Both the position numbers and the translations under genes were made by a program. A DNA stretch of 64,000 bases from Litoreibacter roseus (lineage in GTDB: Bacteria > Pseudomonadota > Alphaproteobacteria > Rhodobacterales > Rhodobacteraceae): assembly GCF_009811795.1 (NCBI RefSeq), contig NZ_BLJE01000002.1:186001-250000 (forward strand), in the 5' to 3' direction. The stretch's first letter is position 1. Each line of letters starts with the position of its first letter. Positions 54,328 to 62,230 of the stretch are shown in pieces. The notes beneath the pieces were generated by a model that was not told the origin of the DNA, did no database searches, and worked only from the letters and a program-made list of their open reading frames with translations.

Positions 54328-54563
54328 AGCACCTCCATTATGTTGAGTGAAATCATGTCAGACGATAACTCCGTTCGCATCGAGACGCAGAAAGCTGACC
54401 TTCTGATGACAGAAACGTGCCACGTCCTGTTTTGATGTGTGGACGGGCCGCGGGAATGCAAGGCGTTAGAGCATTATCAAATGACATTGATCTCAGTTGG
54501 CGACAGACAGATGCCCCCTGTCAACCGAGTCGGCGGGGAAACGGTTGAATCCCTTACTTCCGG
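54328..54563 (-). other. Gap between lptB and hpf (usual rpoN position)
   Basis: The 236 bp hold no gene. On the minus strand just after lptB, TCAACCG and CGGTTGA form a 7-bp stem with a 14-nt loop (about 54522-54549), with no T-run. A TGGCAC on the minus strand (54422-54417) has no GC at the -12 place. The rest probably holds the hpf promoter. Confidence 0.5.
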
Positions 54564-55325
54564 TCAGCTGATCTTGAAGTCTTTTCCCAGATAGACGCGC
54601 CGGACGTTTTCATCTGCAACGACTTCATCCGTTGTCCCACTCATCAGCACGTGGCCATCATGCAAAATGTAAGCCCGATCCACGATCTCGAGCGTCTCGC
54701 GTACATTATGATCTGTAATCAGAACTCCGATTCCACGCTTTTTCAACTCCCCCACCAGGGACCTGATGTCACCCACTGCGATTGGGTCAACGCCCGCGAA
54801 GGGCTCATCAAGCAACAAGTATTTGGGATTGGCCGCCAGACAGCGCGCGATCTCTGCACGACGACGCTCCCCCCCGGAAAGCGACAAGGAGGGCGCCCGT
54901 CTAAGATGTTCTATGGAGAACTCACTCAAAAGTTCTTCGAGACGTTCCCTTCGCTTCTTTCGGTTGCTTTCCGCGATCTCGAGAATGGCGATGATATTGT
55001 CTTCGACACTCAGGCCCCGGAAAATCGACATCTCTTGCGGTAGGTACCCGATCCCCATCTTCGCGCGGCGATACATCGGAAGGAGTGTTACATCACGCCC
55101 ATCGATTGTGACGGTGCCACCCTCGGGGGTGACCAGACCTGCAATCGTATAGAAACATGTCGTTTTTCCTGACCCATTTGGACCAAGAAGAGCGACAACC
55201 TCGCCGCGTGATAGTTCCAGACTAACGTCCGTAATCACCGGTCGGCGCTTGTAACTCTTGCGCAAACCTTTCACGCGCAGGCCCGACAGCCCATCTGTTA
55301 CGGTGAGTGTCGGTGTCGGTGTCAC
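54564..55325 (-). CDS. lptB: LPS export ABC transporter ATP-binding protein LptB
   Basis: This 253-residue ATPase powers extraction of lipopolysaccharide from the inner membrane. Walker A GPNGSGKTT near residue 48, the signature LSGGERRR near residue 150 and Walker B LLLDEPFAGVDPIA are present. The start is GTG at 55325, immediately after the lptA stop codon. The first 12 residues (Thr/Pro-rich) are extra relative to the core. Confidence 0.96.
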   Translation of the reverse strand: MTPTPTLTVTDGLSGLRVKGLRKSYKRRPVITDVSLELSRGEVVALLGPNGSGKTTCFYTIAGLVTPEGGTVTIDGRDVTLLPMYRRAKMGIGYLPQEMSIFRGLSVEDNIIAILEIAESNRKKRRERLEELLSEFSIEHLRRAPSLSLSGGERRRAEIARCLAANPKYLLLDEPFAGVDPIAVGDIRSLVGELKKRGIGVLITDHNVRETLEIVDRAYILHDGHVLMSGTTDEVVADENVRRVYLGKDFKIS

Positions 55326-55826
55326 TTATTCGCCGCCTGTCTGAAAGATTGTCCGGACGCGCCCCTCCATCCGGCCCTGACCCGTGTCCAGATCAACGAC
55401 AAGCCGCTCACCAGACAATGCATTCGGGCCCTGTGTCAGGATGACATCGCCGATCATCACGATCTCGGAATCGCCAATGCTGTAGACGGCTTCGCGGGAC
55501 TCCGCTGCTTCCTCACCGTTTACGAAAGTGACACCACCAGATGCCAGAAGCCGTTCGATATCACCGCTATCGGCCTCCGGTCCTGTCGCATACTCCACGT
55601 CCAGTTGCGCGGCGCTCAATCGCATCTGTCCCTGACCGGCGACAACATTTCCTGTGAAGACAGCGCGGCCGGTGGTTTGATCCACGCGCAGCTCATCTGC
55701 TGTGATCTCGACTGGCAAGGATGCATCATGCTGAAGTCCGCCAAAGGCAACCGTTGCATTCTGGGCCATGGCGACCCCTGCAAACATCAACGAAGCGGCG
55801 AGAAATGAAAGACGAAACATAGACAA
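55326..55826 (-). CDS. lptA: LPS transport periplasmic protein LptA
   Basis: This 166-residue periplasmic protein forms the bridge that carries LPS to the outer membrane. A signal peptide ending near AMAQ is followed by the OstA-like beta-jellyroll repeats (PVEITADELRVDQTTGRAVFTGNV and the later GDVILTQGPNALSGERLVVDL). It lies in the order lptC-lptA-lptB, with 6 bp from lptC. Confidence 0.93.
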   Translation of the reverse strand: MSMFRLSFLAASLMFAGVAMAQNATVAFGGLQHDASLPVEITADELRVDQTTGRAVFTGNVVAGQGQMRLSAAQLDVEYATGPEADSGDIERLLASGGVTFVNGEEAAESREAVYSIGDSEIVMIGDVILTQGPNALSGERLVVDLDTGQGRMEGRVRTIFQTGGE

Positions 55827-55832
55827 ATACCT

Positions 55833-56432
55833 TCAGGAGTCAGGCTTATATACCAGCTTCACGCCGCCTTGGAAAACAAGAAGCTCGGATCCGGCGGGAC
55901 CGGTCAATTTCATACGGCCCGCATCGATTGTACCGTAAGGCCCGGTTGCGCTGACTGCACCCGGCGTGGACAACCCGGTCGTTTCGAGATTGGCTAAAAG
56001 CTCTTGTGTGCGCATGTCGTATCCCGCTGAGCTGTTGATCCGCACATTCCCCGTCAGGTTCAACGTGGCCGCGCGATCGTCAAAGAGCGCATGATCAGAA
56101 ATCACGACGTAAGTATGGCCCGTTGTCGTCTCGATCCGGGCAATGACCTCTTCAGCCATCAGACGTCTTGGATTGGTCAGGTCTGGCCGTGCGTATTTTG
56201 CGTCCACGGTGATTTCAGAGCCATCGCCCGTAACGCCGGAGAATTTGGGATCTGCCAACCGCTGTTCATTGGCGATCTGTTCGACATCGATTTCCGCGAA
56301 AGGAATTGCGTCGCTAGGGTCGAGCGTTCTGGAAAACAGAAAGAGCGTCGACAAAAGGGCAAGTGCCAACAACGGGAACAGCACCTTGGCCCATTGCACA
56401 AAGCGCGAATACCGGTTGTCGCGCGATGCCAT
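55833..56432 (-). CDS. lptC: LPS export system protein LptC
   Basis: This 199-residue protein has one N-terminal transmembrane segment (about residues 17-36) and a periplasmic beta-jellyroll that hands LPS from LptB2FG to LptA. Motifs are weak, as is usual for the family; identification rests on the membrane anchor, the repeats (TGNVRINSSAGYDMRTQELLANLETT) and the position between kdsD and lptA. Confidence 0.88.
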   Translation of the reverse strand: MASRDNRYSRFVQWAKVLFPLLALALLSTLFLFSRTLDPSDAIPFAEIDVEQIANEQRLADPKFSGVTGDGSEITVDAKYARPDLTNPRRLMAEEVIARIETTTGHTYVVISDHALFDDRAATLNLTGNVRINSSAGYDMRTQELLANLETTGLSTPGAVSATGPYGTIDAGRMKLTGPAGSELLVFQGGVKLVYKPDS

Positions 56433-56434
56433 AA

Positions 56435-57406
56435 TTAAACGATTCCGGCGCGGAGGCAGTCATGTATGTGAAGCAAGCCCTCCGGCCGACCCGCCCCATC
56501 ATTTGGAACGGCAAAAAGGCACGTTATGCGCGGGGACGGCATTGTCATCAGCGCGACGGCCTCTTCGGCTAACGCGTCGGGCTCAATCGTACGAGGATCG
56601 GCAGTCATGACCTGATCGACCGCCTTTTCCAGCAACCCGTTCATATGACGCCGCAAATCGCCATCTGTTATGATCCCGGCCAATTTGCCCGATGTATCAG
56701 TCACACCCACAACGCCAAACCCTTTTTGACTAATGACAAGAAGGGCTTCCGACATAGGCGTTCCAGACGAGACAAGCGGAAGTTCATCGCCTTTGTGCAT
56801 AAGGTCCTGAACTTTCGACAGCTTTGCACCAAGTTTGCCGCCCGGATGAAATTCCCTGAAGTTTTCAGGGGTGAACGATTTCGTCTTCATCAACGCAATG
56901 GCAATTGCATCACCGAGGGCCAGCGTCATTGTGGTTGATGTTGTTGGGACTATGCTGGTGCCGCAGGCCTCTTCCGCGGGGGGAAGAACGATTGCCACAT
57001 CGGCCTTCGTCAGAAGCGTGCTGTTCGCTTTACTCGCAATGCCGATAAGCGGAATTGAGAAGCGCCGTGTGTAGGCGATCAAGTCCGCAAGCTCAGGCGT
57101 TTCGCCGGAGTTCGACAGAACAATTGCGACGTCGCCCACCGACATCATGCCCAGATCACCATGGCTTGCTTCCGCTGGATGAACGAAATGCGCGGGCGTT
57201 CCGGTCGACGCGAATGTCGCCGCCATCTTCCGGGCAATGTGGCCGGACTTGCCCATGCCGCTGACAATGACCCGTCCCTTGGCACTCAGGAGGATTTCCA
57301 AAGCGTCAGAGAAGCCTTCGCCCAGCGAGTTCGCCAGCATATGAAGCGCGTCGGCTTCCTGCTCGATCGTCTGTCGACCGATGGAGATAAAGTTCTGGTC
57401 AGTCAT
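56435..57406 (-). CDS. kdsD: Arabinose-5-phosphate isomerase KdsD
   Basis: This 323-residue enzyme converts ribulose-5-phosphate to arabinose-5-phosphate, the first committed step toward Kdo. An N-terminal SIS sugar-isomerase domain (VSGMGKSGHIARKMAATF, near residue 48, and HPAEASHGDLGM) is followed by two CBS domains (about 200-320). It lies in the LPS operon, 2 bp before lptC, which matches its role. Confidence 0.94.
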   Translation of the reverse strand: MTDQNFISIGRQTIEQEADALHMLANSLGEGFSDALEILLSAKGRVIVSGMGKSGHIARKMAATFASTGTPAHFVHPAEASHGDLGMMSVGDVAIVLSNSGETPELADLIAYTRRFSIPLIGIASKANSTLLTKADVAIVLPPAEEACGTSIVPTTSTTMTLALGDAIAIALMKTKSFTPENFREFHPGGKLGAKLSKVQDLMHKGDELPLVSSGTPMSEALLVISQKGFGVVGVTDTSGKLAGIITDGDLRRHMNGLLEKAVDQVMTADPRTIEPDALAEEAVALMTMPSPRITCLFAVPNDGAGRPEGLLHIHDCLRAGIV

Positions 57407-57415
57407 TGCACTTAC

Positions 57416-58027
57416 TTAATGCGCAAAGATGTCGATGTCAGGCCACCCGGCCAAATCCAGCCCGGCACGGACCGGCAGAAAGTCGAAACACGCTTGCGCG
57501 GTCTCCATTCGACCTTCCCTGATAAGACGTTCATTCAGCTTATCCCGCAGGCGATGGAGGTACAGGACGTCCGAAGCCGCGTATGCCAACTGCGCCTCGG
57601 TCAATTCTTCGGCACCCCAGTCGCTTGATTGCTGTTGTTTCGAGATATCGACGTTCAACAGCTCTTGCAGAAGATATTTCAGGCCATGCCGATCCGTGTA
57701 GGTCCGGATGAGTTTTGAGGCTATTTTGGTGCAATAGACCGGCGCGGTCAGCACGCCAAACGCGTTCATCATGGCCGCGATATCAAAGCGCCCGAAGTGG
57801 AAGAGCTTCAGTACATCTGGATCTGTCAGCAACTTGCTCAGATTGGGCGCTGAAGTCTGGCCTTTCGCAACCTGAACAAGATGGGCATTGCCGTCACCAC
57901 CGGACAATTGCACGACGCACAACCGATCCCGATGCGGGTTCAAACCCATCGTCTCGCAATCGATCGCAACAACCGGTCCAAGGTCCAGATCGTCGGGCAA
58001 GTCTGCGGTGTAAAGGTGGTTTGTCAT
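57416..58027 (-). CDS. rnd: Ribonuclease D (short form)
   Basis: This 203-residue 3'-5' exonuclease of the DEDD group has DCETMGL near residue 24, the Exo II FHFGRFD and the Exo III YAASDVLYL. It is half the length of E. coli RNase D and lacks the HRDC domain, as in many alphaproteobacteria. It helps mature tRNA 3' ends. It stands 28 bp downstream of a tRNA-Leu gene read in the same direction, and heads the LPS operon. Confidence 0.93.
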   Translation of the reverse strand: MTNHLYTADLPDDLDLGPVVAIDCETMGLNPHRDRLCVVQLSGGDGNAHLVQVAKGQTSAPNLSKLLTDPDVLKLFHFGRFDIAAMMNAFGVLTAPVYCTKIASKLIRTYTDRHGLKYLLQELLNVDISKQQQSSDWGAEELTEAQLAYAASDVLYLHRLRDKLNERLIREGRMETAQACFDFLPVRAGLDLAGWPDIDIFAH

Positions 58028-58030
58028 TTA

Positions 58031-58055
58031 TCCCTCGTCATCCTAATCGGAGGGA
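58031..58055 (-). promoter_or_regulatory. Hairpin covering the rnd ribosome-binding site, next to tRNA-Leu
   Basis: TCCCTC directly after the tRNA 3' end pairs with GAGGGA (58031-58036 on the plus strand as TCCCTC, 58050-58055 as GAGGGA), with a 13-nt loop. The second arm is the rnd Shine-Dalgarno sequence, 3 bases before the start codon. Folding of an unprocessed transcript could therefore limit rnd translation (inference). Confidence 0.4.
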
Positions 58056-58141
58056 TGGTGCCCAGGAGAGGACTCGAACCTCCACGTCCATACGGACACT
58101 AGCACCTGAAGCTAGCGCGTCTACCATTCCGCCACCTGGGC
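58056..58141 (-). tRNA. tRNA-Leu (anticodon CAG)
   Basis: The minus strand folds into a class II tRNA. The acceptor stem GCCCAGG (58141-58135) pairs with CCTGGGC, the anticodon arm reads CTAGC-TTCAGGT-GCTAG with anticodon CAG, a long variable arm follows, and the T loop is GGTTCGAGTCC. The CCA end is encoded (58058-58056). The variable arm and anticodon make it leucine. It has its own promoter and lies 28 bp upstream of rnd. Confidence 0.95.
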
Positions 58142-58161
58142 AGGTGTCGTCGTGAGCGCGG

Positions 58162-58190
58162 TGGATAGCGCTGACCTTGCCAGCTGTCAA
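58162..58190 (-). promoter_or_regulatory. Sigma-70 type promoter of tRNA-Leu
   Basis: On the minus strand, TTGACA (58190-58185), 17 bp, then TATCCA (58167-58162). The start point would be near 58155, about 14 bases before the tRNA 5' end. It is the clearest housekeeping promoter in the window and could also serve rnd and the LPS genes. Confidence 0.7.
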
Positions 58191-58294
58191 CGGGATTCGA
58201 CCCAGTTCCAGCCCTGAAATGACTGGGACCATTTGCGCCTTGTCTGGCTAGCTTCGCGGGCGTAAACGAGTGTGGCCTCAGGAAGGAAAAGCAC

Positions 58295-59278
58295 ATGTCC
58301 AAGCTGGTAACGATCTATGGCGGTTCGGGCTTCGTGGGCCGCTACATTGCGCAACGTCTCGCAAAGGCGGGCTGGCGTATCCGGGTCGCTGTGCGACGTC
58401 CGAACGAGGCGATGTTCGTGAAGCCCTACGGCGTTGTTGGCCAGGTAGAGCCCGTCTTCTGCAACATTCGCGATGATGAGAGCGTGCGAAGCGTGATGCA
58501 CGGCGCCGATGCGGTTGTGAACTGCGTGGGCATACTGGCGCCCGATGGCAAGAACGGGTTCGATGCGGTCCAGCATGAGGGGGCCGAGCGGATTGCACGC
58601 ATCGCGTCCGAGCAGGGCATCAATACAATGGTTCACGTGTCGGCAATTGGTGCGGATAAAGAGAGCGAAAGCATCTACCAGCAAACCAAGGCTTTGGGCG
58701 AAGAGGGCGTGCTGCAACATATGCCGTCTGCAGTAATCCTGAGACCTTCGATTGTTTTCGGACCTGAAGATGATTTTTTCAATCGCTTCGCATCGATGTC
58801 CCGGTTTGGTCCGATTTTGCCCGTTGTGGGCGCTGATACCAAATTCCAACCGGTTTATGTAGACGATGTCGCCGATGTTGCTGCGCGGGCCATTGATGGC
58901 GAGGTGGCGCCGGGAATTTATGAGCTTGGCGGTCCAGAGGTGGGTACGTTTCGGGAACTTATGCAGCAGATGCTGGACGTCATCCGTCGTCGTCGCCTGA
59001 TCATCAACATTCCATTTTTCATAGCGCAGATCATGGGCGCCGGTTTTGATTTCCTGAAGCTGATATCGCTCGGTCTTATATCCGGTCCGGTGACCCGCGA
59101 TCAGGTTCGCAATCTTGCGTCGGATAATGTGGTTGCCAATGATGCAAAGGGGTTTTCGGATCTCGGCATTACGCCAACCGCGCTTGAGGCGATTTTGCCG
59201 TCCTATCTGTGGCGGTTTCGCCCATCAGGTCAGTATGATGCGATCAAGGAGAGCGCGAAGAACCTGCGCGTTGATTAG
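58295..59278 (+). CDS. NDUFA9-like NAD(P)-binding protein (complex I assembly related)
   Basis: This 327-residue protein is an atypical short-chain dehydrogenase of the NDUFA9 group, named after a mitochondrial complex I subunit. The nucleotide-binding motif TIYGGSGFVGRYIA starts at residue 6; RPSIVFGPEDDFFNRFASM near residue 150 is family-specific. No YxxxK active-site pair is obvious. The ATG has AAGGAAAAG upstream. It overlaps the convergent uppP by 4 bp. Its function in bacteria is not settled. Confidence 0.88.
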   Translation: MSKLVTIYGGSGFVGRYIAQRLAKAGWRIRVAVRRPNEAMFVKPYGVVGQVEPVFCNIRDDESVRSVMHGADAVVNCVGILAPDGKNGFDAVQHEGAERIARIASEQGINTMVHVSAIGADKESESIYQQTKALGEEGVLQHMPSAVILRPSIVFGPEDDFFNRFASMSRFGPILPVVGADTKFQPVYVDDVADVAARAIDGEVAPGIYELGGPEVGTFRELMQQMLDVIRRRRLIINIPFFIAQIMGAGFDFLKLISLGLISGPVTRDQVRNLASDNVVANDAKGFSDLGITPTALEAILPSYLWRFRPSGQYDAIKESAKNLRVD

Positions 59279-60078
59279 GTGTAGGCGATTGTCAGTAAAA
59301 TGATGCCAAGAATGACCCGGTAAATCACGTAGGGCGTAAAGCTCACTGATTTCAGCAACCGCATCATTAGGCTCAAGGCGAAAAGTGCCGCGACAAAAGC
59401 AAAGAATGCGGCAATAGCGGAGTCTCTGGCCAGCATGACATTGGCGTCCGCAATAACCTCCAGCCCGAGAACCAGAGCAGATCCCAGTATCGTCGGGATC
59501 GACATGAGCATCGCGAGTTTTGCAGCGTCTTCTCGTGCGTAACCAAGTGCCCTCGCGCCCGATATTGTTGCGCCAGATCGTGAGGTCCCGGGGATCAAGG
59601 CCAGCGCCTGCCACACCCCCATGATTGCTGCGTCTTTTAAAGACCAGCGAGGTGCAGTTTTTTCTGATGGAAAGTTTTGGTCTGCCCAATAGAGCACAAG
59701 TCCAAAGATCAGCATTGTCCAGCCGATCACCGTGACGGAGCGCATCGCCAGATCAAGACCAGTTATCTTCAGAACAATGCCAAACAGAACCACAGGAACG
59801 GTCGCGATACACAGGCAAAGGGCAAGCCACGCGCCTTGGGTGTCCACCCTGCCACGCACAAGACGAGTCACCCCCACCGAGGCGACCTTCACATCGGACC
59901 AAAAATAGAGAATCACGGCAAATAGCGTGCCAACGTGCACGGCGACATCAATCGTCTGGCCTTGATCATCCAAACCGGTGAGTTGCGGCAATAGGATTAG
60001 ATGCCCGGATGAAGAGACCGGCAAGAACTCTGTAACCCCTTGAATTATAGCTATTATTATTAGGTGTAAGAGAGACAC
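59275..60078 (-). CDS. uppP: Undecaprenyl-diphosphatase UppP (BacA)
   Basis: This 267-residue inner-membrane enzyme turns undecaprenyl diphosphate into the monophosphate carrier used for peptidoglycan and other glycans; loss sensitises cells to bacitracin. It has about eight hydrophobic segments, with EFLPVSSSGHLIL near residue 17 and PGTSRSGAT near residue 163 as the active-site motifs. It is divergent from gltD across a 210-bp gap that contains a perfect inverted repeat. Confidence 0.95.
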   Translation of the reverse strand: MSLLHLIIIAIIQGVTEFLPVSSSGHLILLPQLTGLDDQGQTIDVAVHVGTLFAVILYFWSDVKVASVGVTRLVRGRVDTQGAWLALCLCIATVPVVLFGIVLKITGLDLAMRSVTVIGWTMLIFGLVLYWADQNFPSEKTAPRWSLKDAAIMGVWQALALIPGTSRSGATISGARALGYAREDAAKLAMLMSIPTILGSALVLGLEVIADANVMLARDSAIAAFFAFVAALFALSLMMRLLKSVSFTPYVIYRVILGIILLTIAYT

Positions 60079-60135
60079 AGGTCCTACCGTCAGCGATTCT
60101 CCGGCACACTAGCCACAAGGGCTCAAATAGAAAGA

Positions 60136-60170
60136 GTATATTTAGGTAACCTATACTTACCTAAATATAC
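60136..60170. repeat. Perfect 14-bp inverted repeat between uppP and gltD
   Basis: GTATATTTAGGTAA (60136-60149) and TTACCTAAATATAC (60157-60170) are exact inverted repeats separated by 7 bp. No T-run follows, and the site lies in a divergent promoter region, so an operator is more likely than a terminator. The TTAGGT/ACCTAA half-sites resemble the DtxR/IdeR type, but the spacing is longer. Confidence 0.6.
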
Positions 60171-60288
60171 AGTGCAGACATGCGACTTTCCGTACTTGAT
60201 CTGAGAAAAATGAATTTAAGTCAGTATATATGACTTTTATTTCGGTTGGAACTGTCTTAACCAGTGCCTTCGATCAAGGGAGTATACC

Positions 60289-61722
60289 ATGGCGAAGCAG
60301 CCGATGCTGAAGTTTGTTGATGTAGAACGGGATATGCCGGAGAAGCGGCCCCCGAATCTGCGTTCGCACGACTTTAACGAAATCTACGCTGAATACGCGC
60401 GCGAGAAAGCTGCCGAGCAGGCAGGGCGATGCAGTCAGTGTGGCGTCCCGTACTGTCAGTCCCATTGTCCGTTGCACAACAACATCCCCGACTGGTTGCG
60501 TCTGACTGCGGAAGGTCGGTTGCAGGAAGCCTACGAACTCTCCCAAGCGACAAACACTTTTCCCGAGATCTGTGGCCGTATCTGTCCTCAGGACCGGTTA
60601 TGCGAAGGCAACTGCGTGATCGAGCAGTCTGGCCATGGCACGGTCACCATCGGCTCGGTCGAGAAATACATCACAGACACCGCATGGGAGAACGGTTGGG
60701 TAAAACCGGCAAATCCGAAGGTCGAACGAGAAGAAAGCGTCGGCATCATCGGCGCGGGTCCGGGGGGTTTGGCCGCTGCAGACCTGCTGCGCCGGGAGGG
60801 CGTCCAAGTCACGGTGTATGACAGGTATGACCGCGGCGGCGGGCTACTGACCTACGGCATCCCCGGCTTCAAGTTGGAAAAAGACGTCGTCATGAAGCGG
60901 ATGGAGCAGCTTGAGCAAGGAGGGGTGACCTTCCGGCTAAACTGCAATGTTGGTGAAGACATCAGCTTCGAAGAGATCCGTGATACCCATGACGCTGTTC
61001 TGATCGCGACCGGTGTTTACAAGTCGCGGGATCTACCCGCGCCGGGTGTGGGTGCCGACGGCATCGTGCGCGCTATCGACTTCCTGACCGCCTCCAACAA
61101 GAAAAGTTTTGGCGACAGCGTTCCCGAATTCGACAACGGCGAGTTGAATGCCGAAGGCAAGCGGGTGGTCGTGATCGGCGGTGGCGATACCGCGATGGAT
61201 TGCGTGCGAACTGCTGTTCGCCAAGGGGCCACTTCTGTCAAATGCCTCTATCGCAGGGACCGCGCAAATATGCCGGGTTCCCAGCGGGAAGTCGCAAATG
61301 CCGAGGAAGAAGGCGTGGAATTTGTCTGGCTCACCGCGCCCAAGGGATTTGTCGGCGATCAAGTGAGTGGCGTGATGGTCAGCAGAATGCGATTGGGTGC
61401 GCCCGATGCAACTGGCCGTCAGACGCCAGAATTGATCGAAGGTGCAGACTACACCGAAGATGCCGATCTGGTGGTCATGGCGTTGGGCTTTGAGCCGGAA
61501 GAATTGCCCGCGCTTTGGAATGTGCCAGAACTCGAGGTTACGCGCTGGGGTACCGTCAAAGCTGATTTCCAGACCCACGAAACGAATCTGCCCGGCGTAT
61601 ATGCCTGCGGCGACATTCAACGAGGCGCTAGTCTTGTGGTTTGGGCGATCCGTGATGGGCGTGAAGCGGCAGAAGCGATGTTAGACCAGTTCGCTGCCAA
61701 GGGGCAGATCGCAGCCGAGTAG
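60289..61722 (+). CDS. gltD: Glutamate synthase small subunit
   Basis: This 477-residue subunit passes electrons from NADPH through FAD and iron-sulfur clusters to the large subunit for glutamate synthesis. The N-terminal cysteine pattern CSQCGVPYCQSHCP near residue 48 and CGRICPQDRLCEGNC near residue 94 bind clusters; GAGPGGLAAADLL near residue 153 is the FAD motif, and GGGDTAMDC near residue 293 the NADPH motif. The ATG has AAGGGAG upstream. gltB lies one gene further on. Confidence 0.96.
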   Translation: MAKQPMLKFVDVERDMPEKRPPNLRSHDFNEIYAEYAREKAAEQAGRCSQCGVPYCQSHCPLHNNIPDWLRLTAEGRLQEAYELSQATNTFPEICGRICPQDRLCEGNCVIEQSGHGTVTIGSVEKYITDTAWENGWVKPANPKVEREESVGIIGAGPGGLAAADLLRREGVQVTVYDRYDRGGGLLTYGIPGFKLEKDVVMKRMEQLEQGGVTFRLNCNVGEDISFEEIRDTHDAVLIATGVYKSRDLPAPGVGADGIVRAIDFLTASNKKSFGDSVPEFDNGELNAEGKRVVVIGGGDTAMDCVRTAVRQGATSVKCLYRRDRANMPGSQREVANAEEEGVEFVWLTAPKGFVGDQVSGVMVSRMRLGAPDATGRQTPELIEGADYTEDADLVVMALGFEPEELPALWNVPELEVTRWGTVKADFQTHETNLPGVYACGDIQRGASLVVWAIRDGREAAEAMLDQFAAKGQIAAE

Positions 61723-61780
61723 CGCACGCGACATTGAGAGTGCCCTTCGGGGCTTATCCGATCTCAGGAGACCGAATGAT

Positions 61781-62230
61781 ATGAGTGATGCAGTAACAGG
61801 TGGATGCCTTTGCGGGGCTGTGCGTTATACGTTGTCCAAAAAGCCTGACGCCTTTGGCGCGTGTCATTGCAATATGTGTCGCCGTTGGACCGGTGGAATC
61901 GAATTGGGTGTTCAAGTGATGCCCGGCGATATCACTTTCGACGACGAGACCCATATCAAGCCCTTCAAATCGTCTGACTGGGCCGAGCGGGCGTTTTGCG
62001 ACACCTGCGGCACAAGCCTGTACTGGCGGCTGACCGCGCCCGGCGCGATGCACGGGATGATGGCTTTGTCTGCGGGCAGTTTGGACAGTTTGGAGGGGAT
62101 GGTTCTGGATCATGAAGTATATGTCGATCACAAACCTGCCGCCTACGAATTTGCGGGCGACCGCAAACAGATGACCGAAGCCGACGTAATGGCGATGGTA
62201 CAAGGATCACTTGAGGGAGACGCGCAATGA
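61781..62230 (+). CDS. GFA family (glutathione-dependent formaldehyde-activating-like) zinc protein
   Basis: This 149-residue protein has the GFA fold zinc motifs: GGCLCG (residues 7-12), CHCNMCR near residue 28 and CDTCGTSL near residue 74. Members activate or detoxify formaldehyde adducts or act as unknown carbon-sulfur lyase-like proteins. AGGAG lies 10 bases before the ATG. Its stop overlaps the gltB start (ATGA), so it is translationally coupled to glutamate synthase. A metabolic link to glutamate synthesis is not established. Confidence 0.88.
   Translation: MSDAVTGGCLCGAVRYTLSKKPDAFGACHCNMCRRWTGGIELGVQVMPGDITFDDETHIKPFKSSDWAERAFCDTCGTSLYWRLTAPGAMHGMMALSAGSLDSLEGMVLDHEVYVDHKPAAYEFAGDRKQMTEADVMAMVQGSLEGDAQ

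Noticed and set aside
54417-54422. Sigma-54 promoter of hpf (TGGCAC on the minus strand)
   Set aside because: The -12 GC does not follow at the right distance; the bases there are TC. The ACGTG-C-CACGT symmetry of the spot explains the match better.
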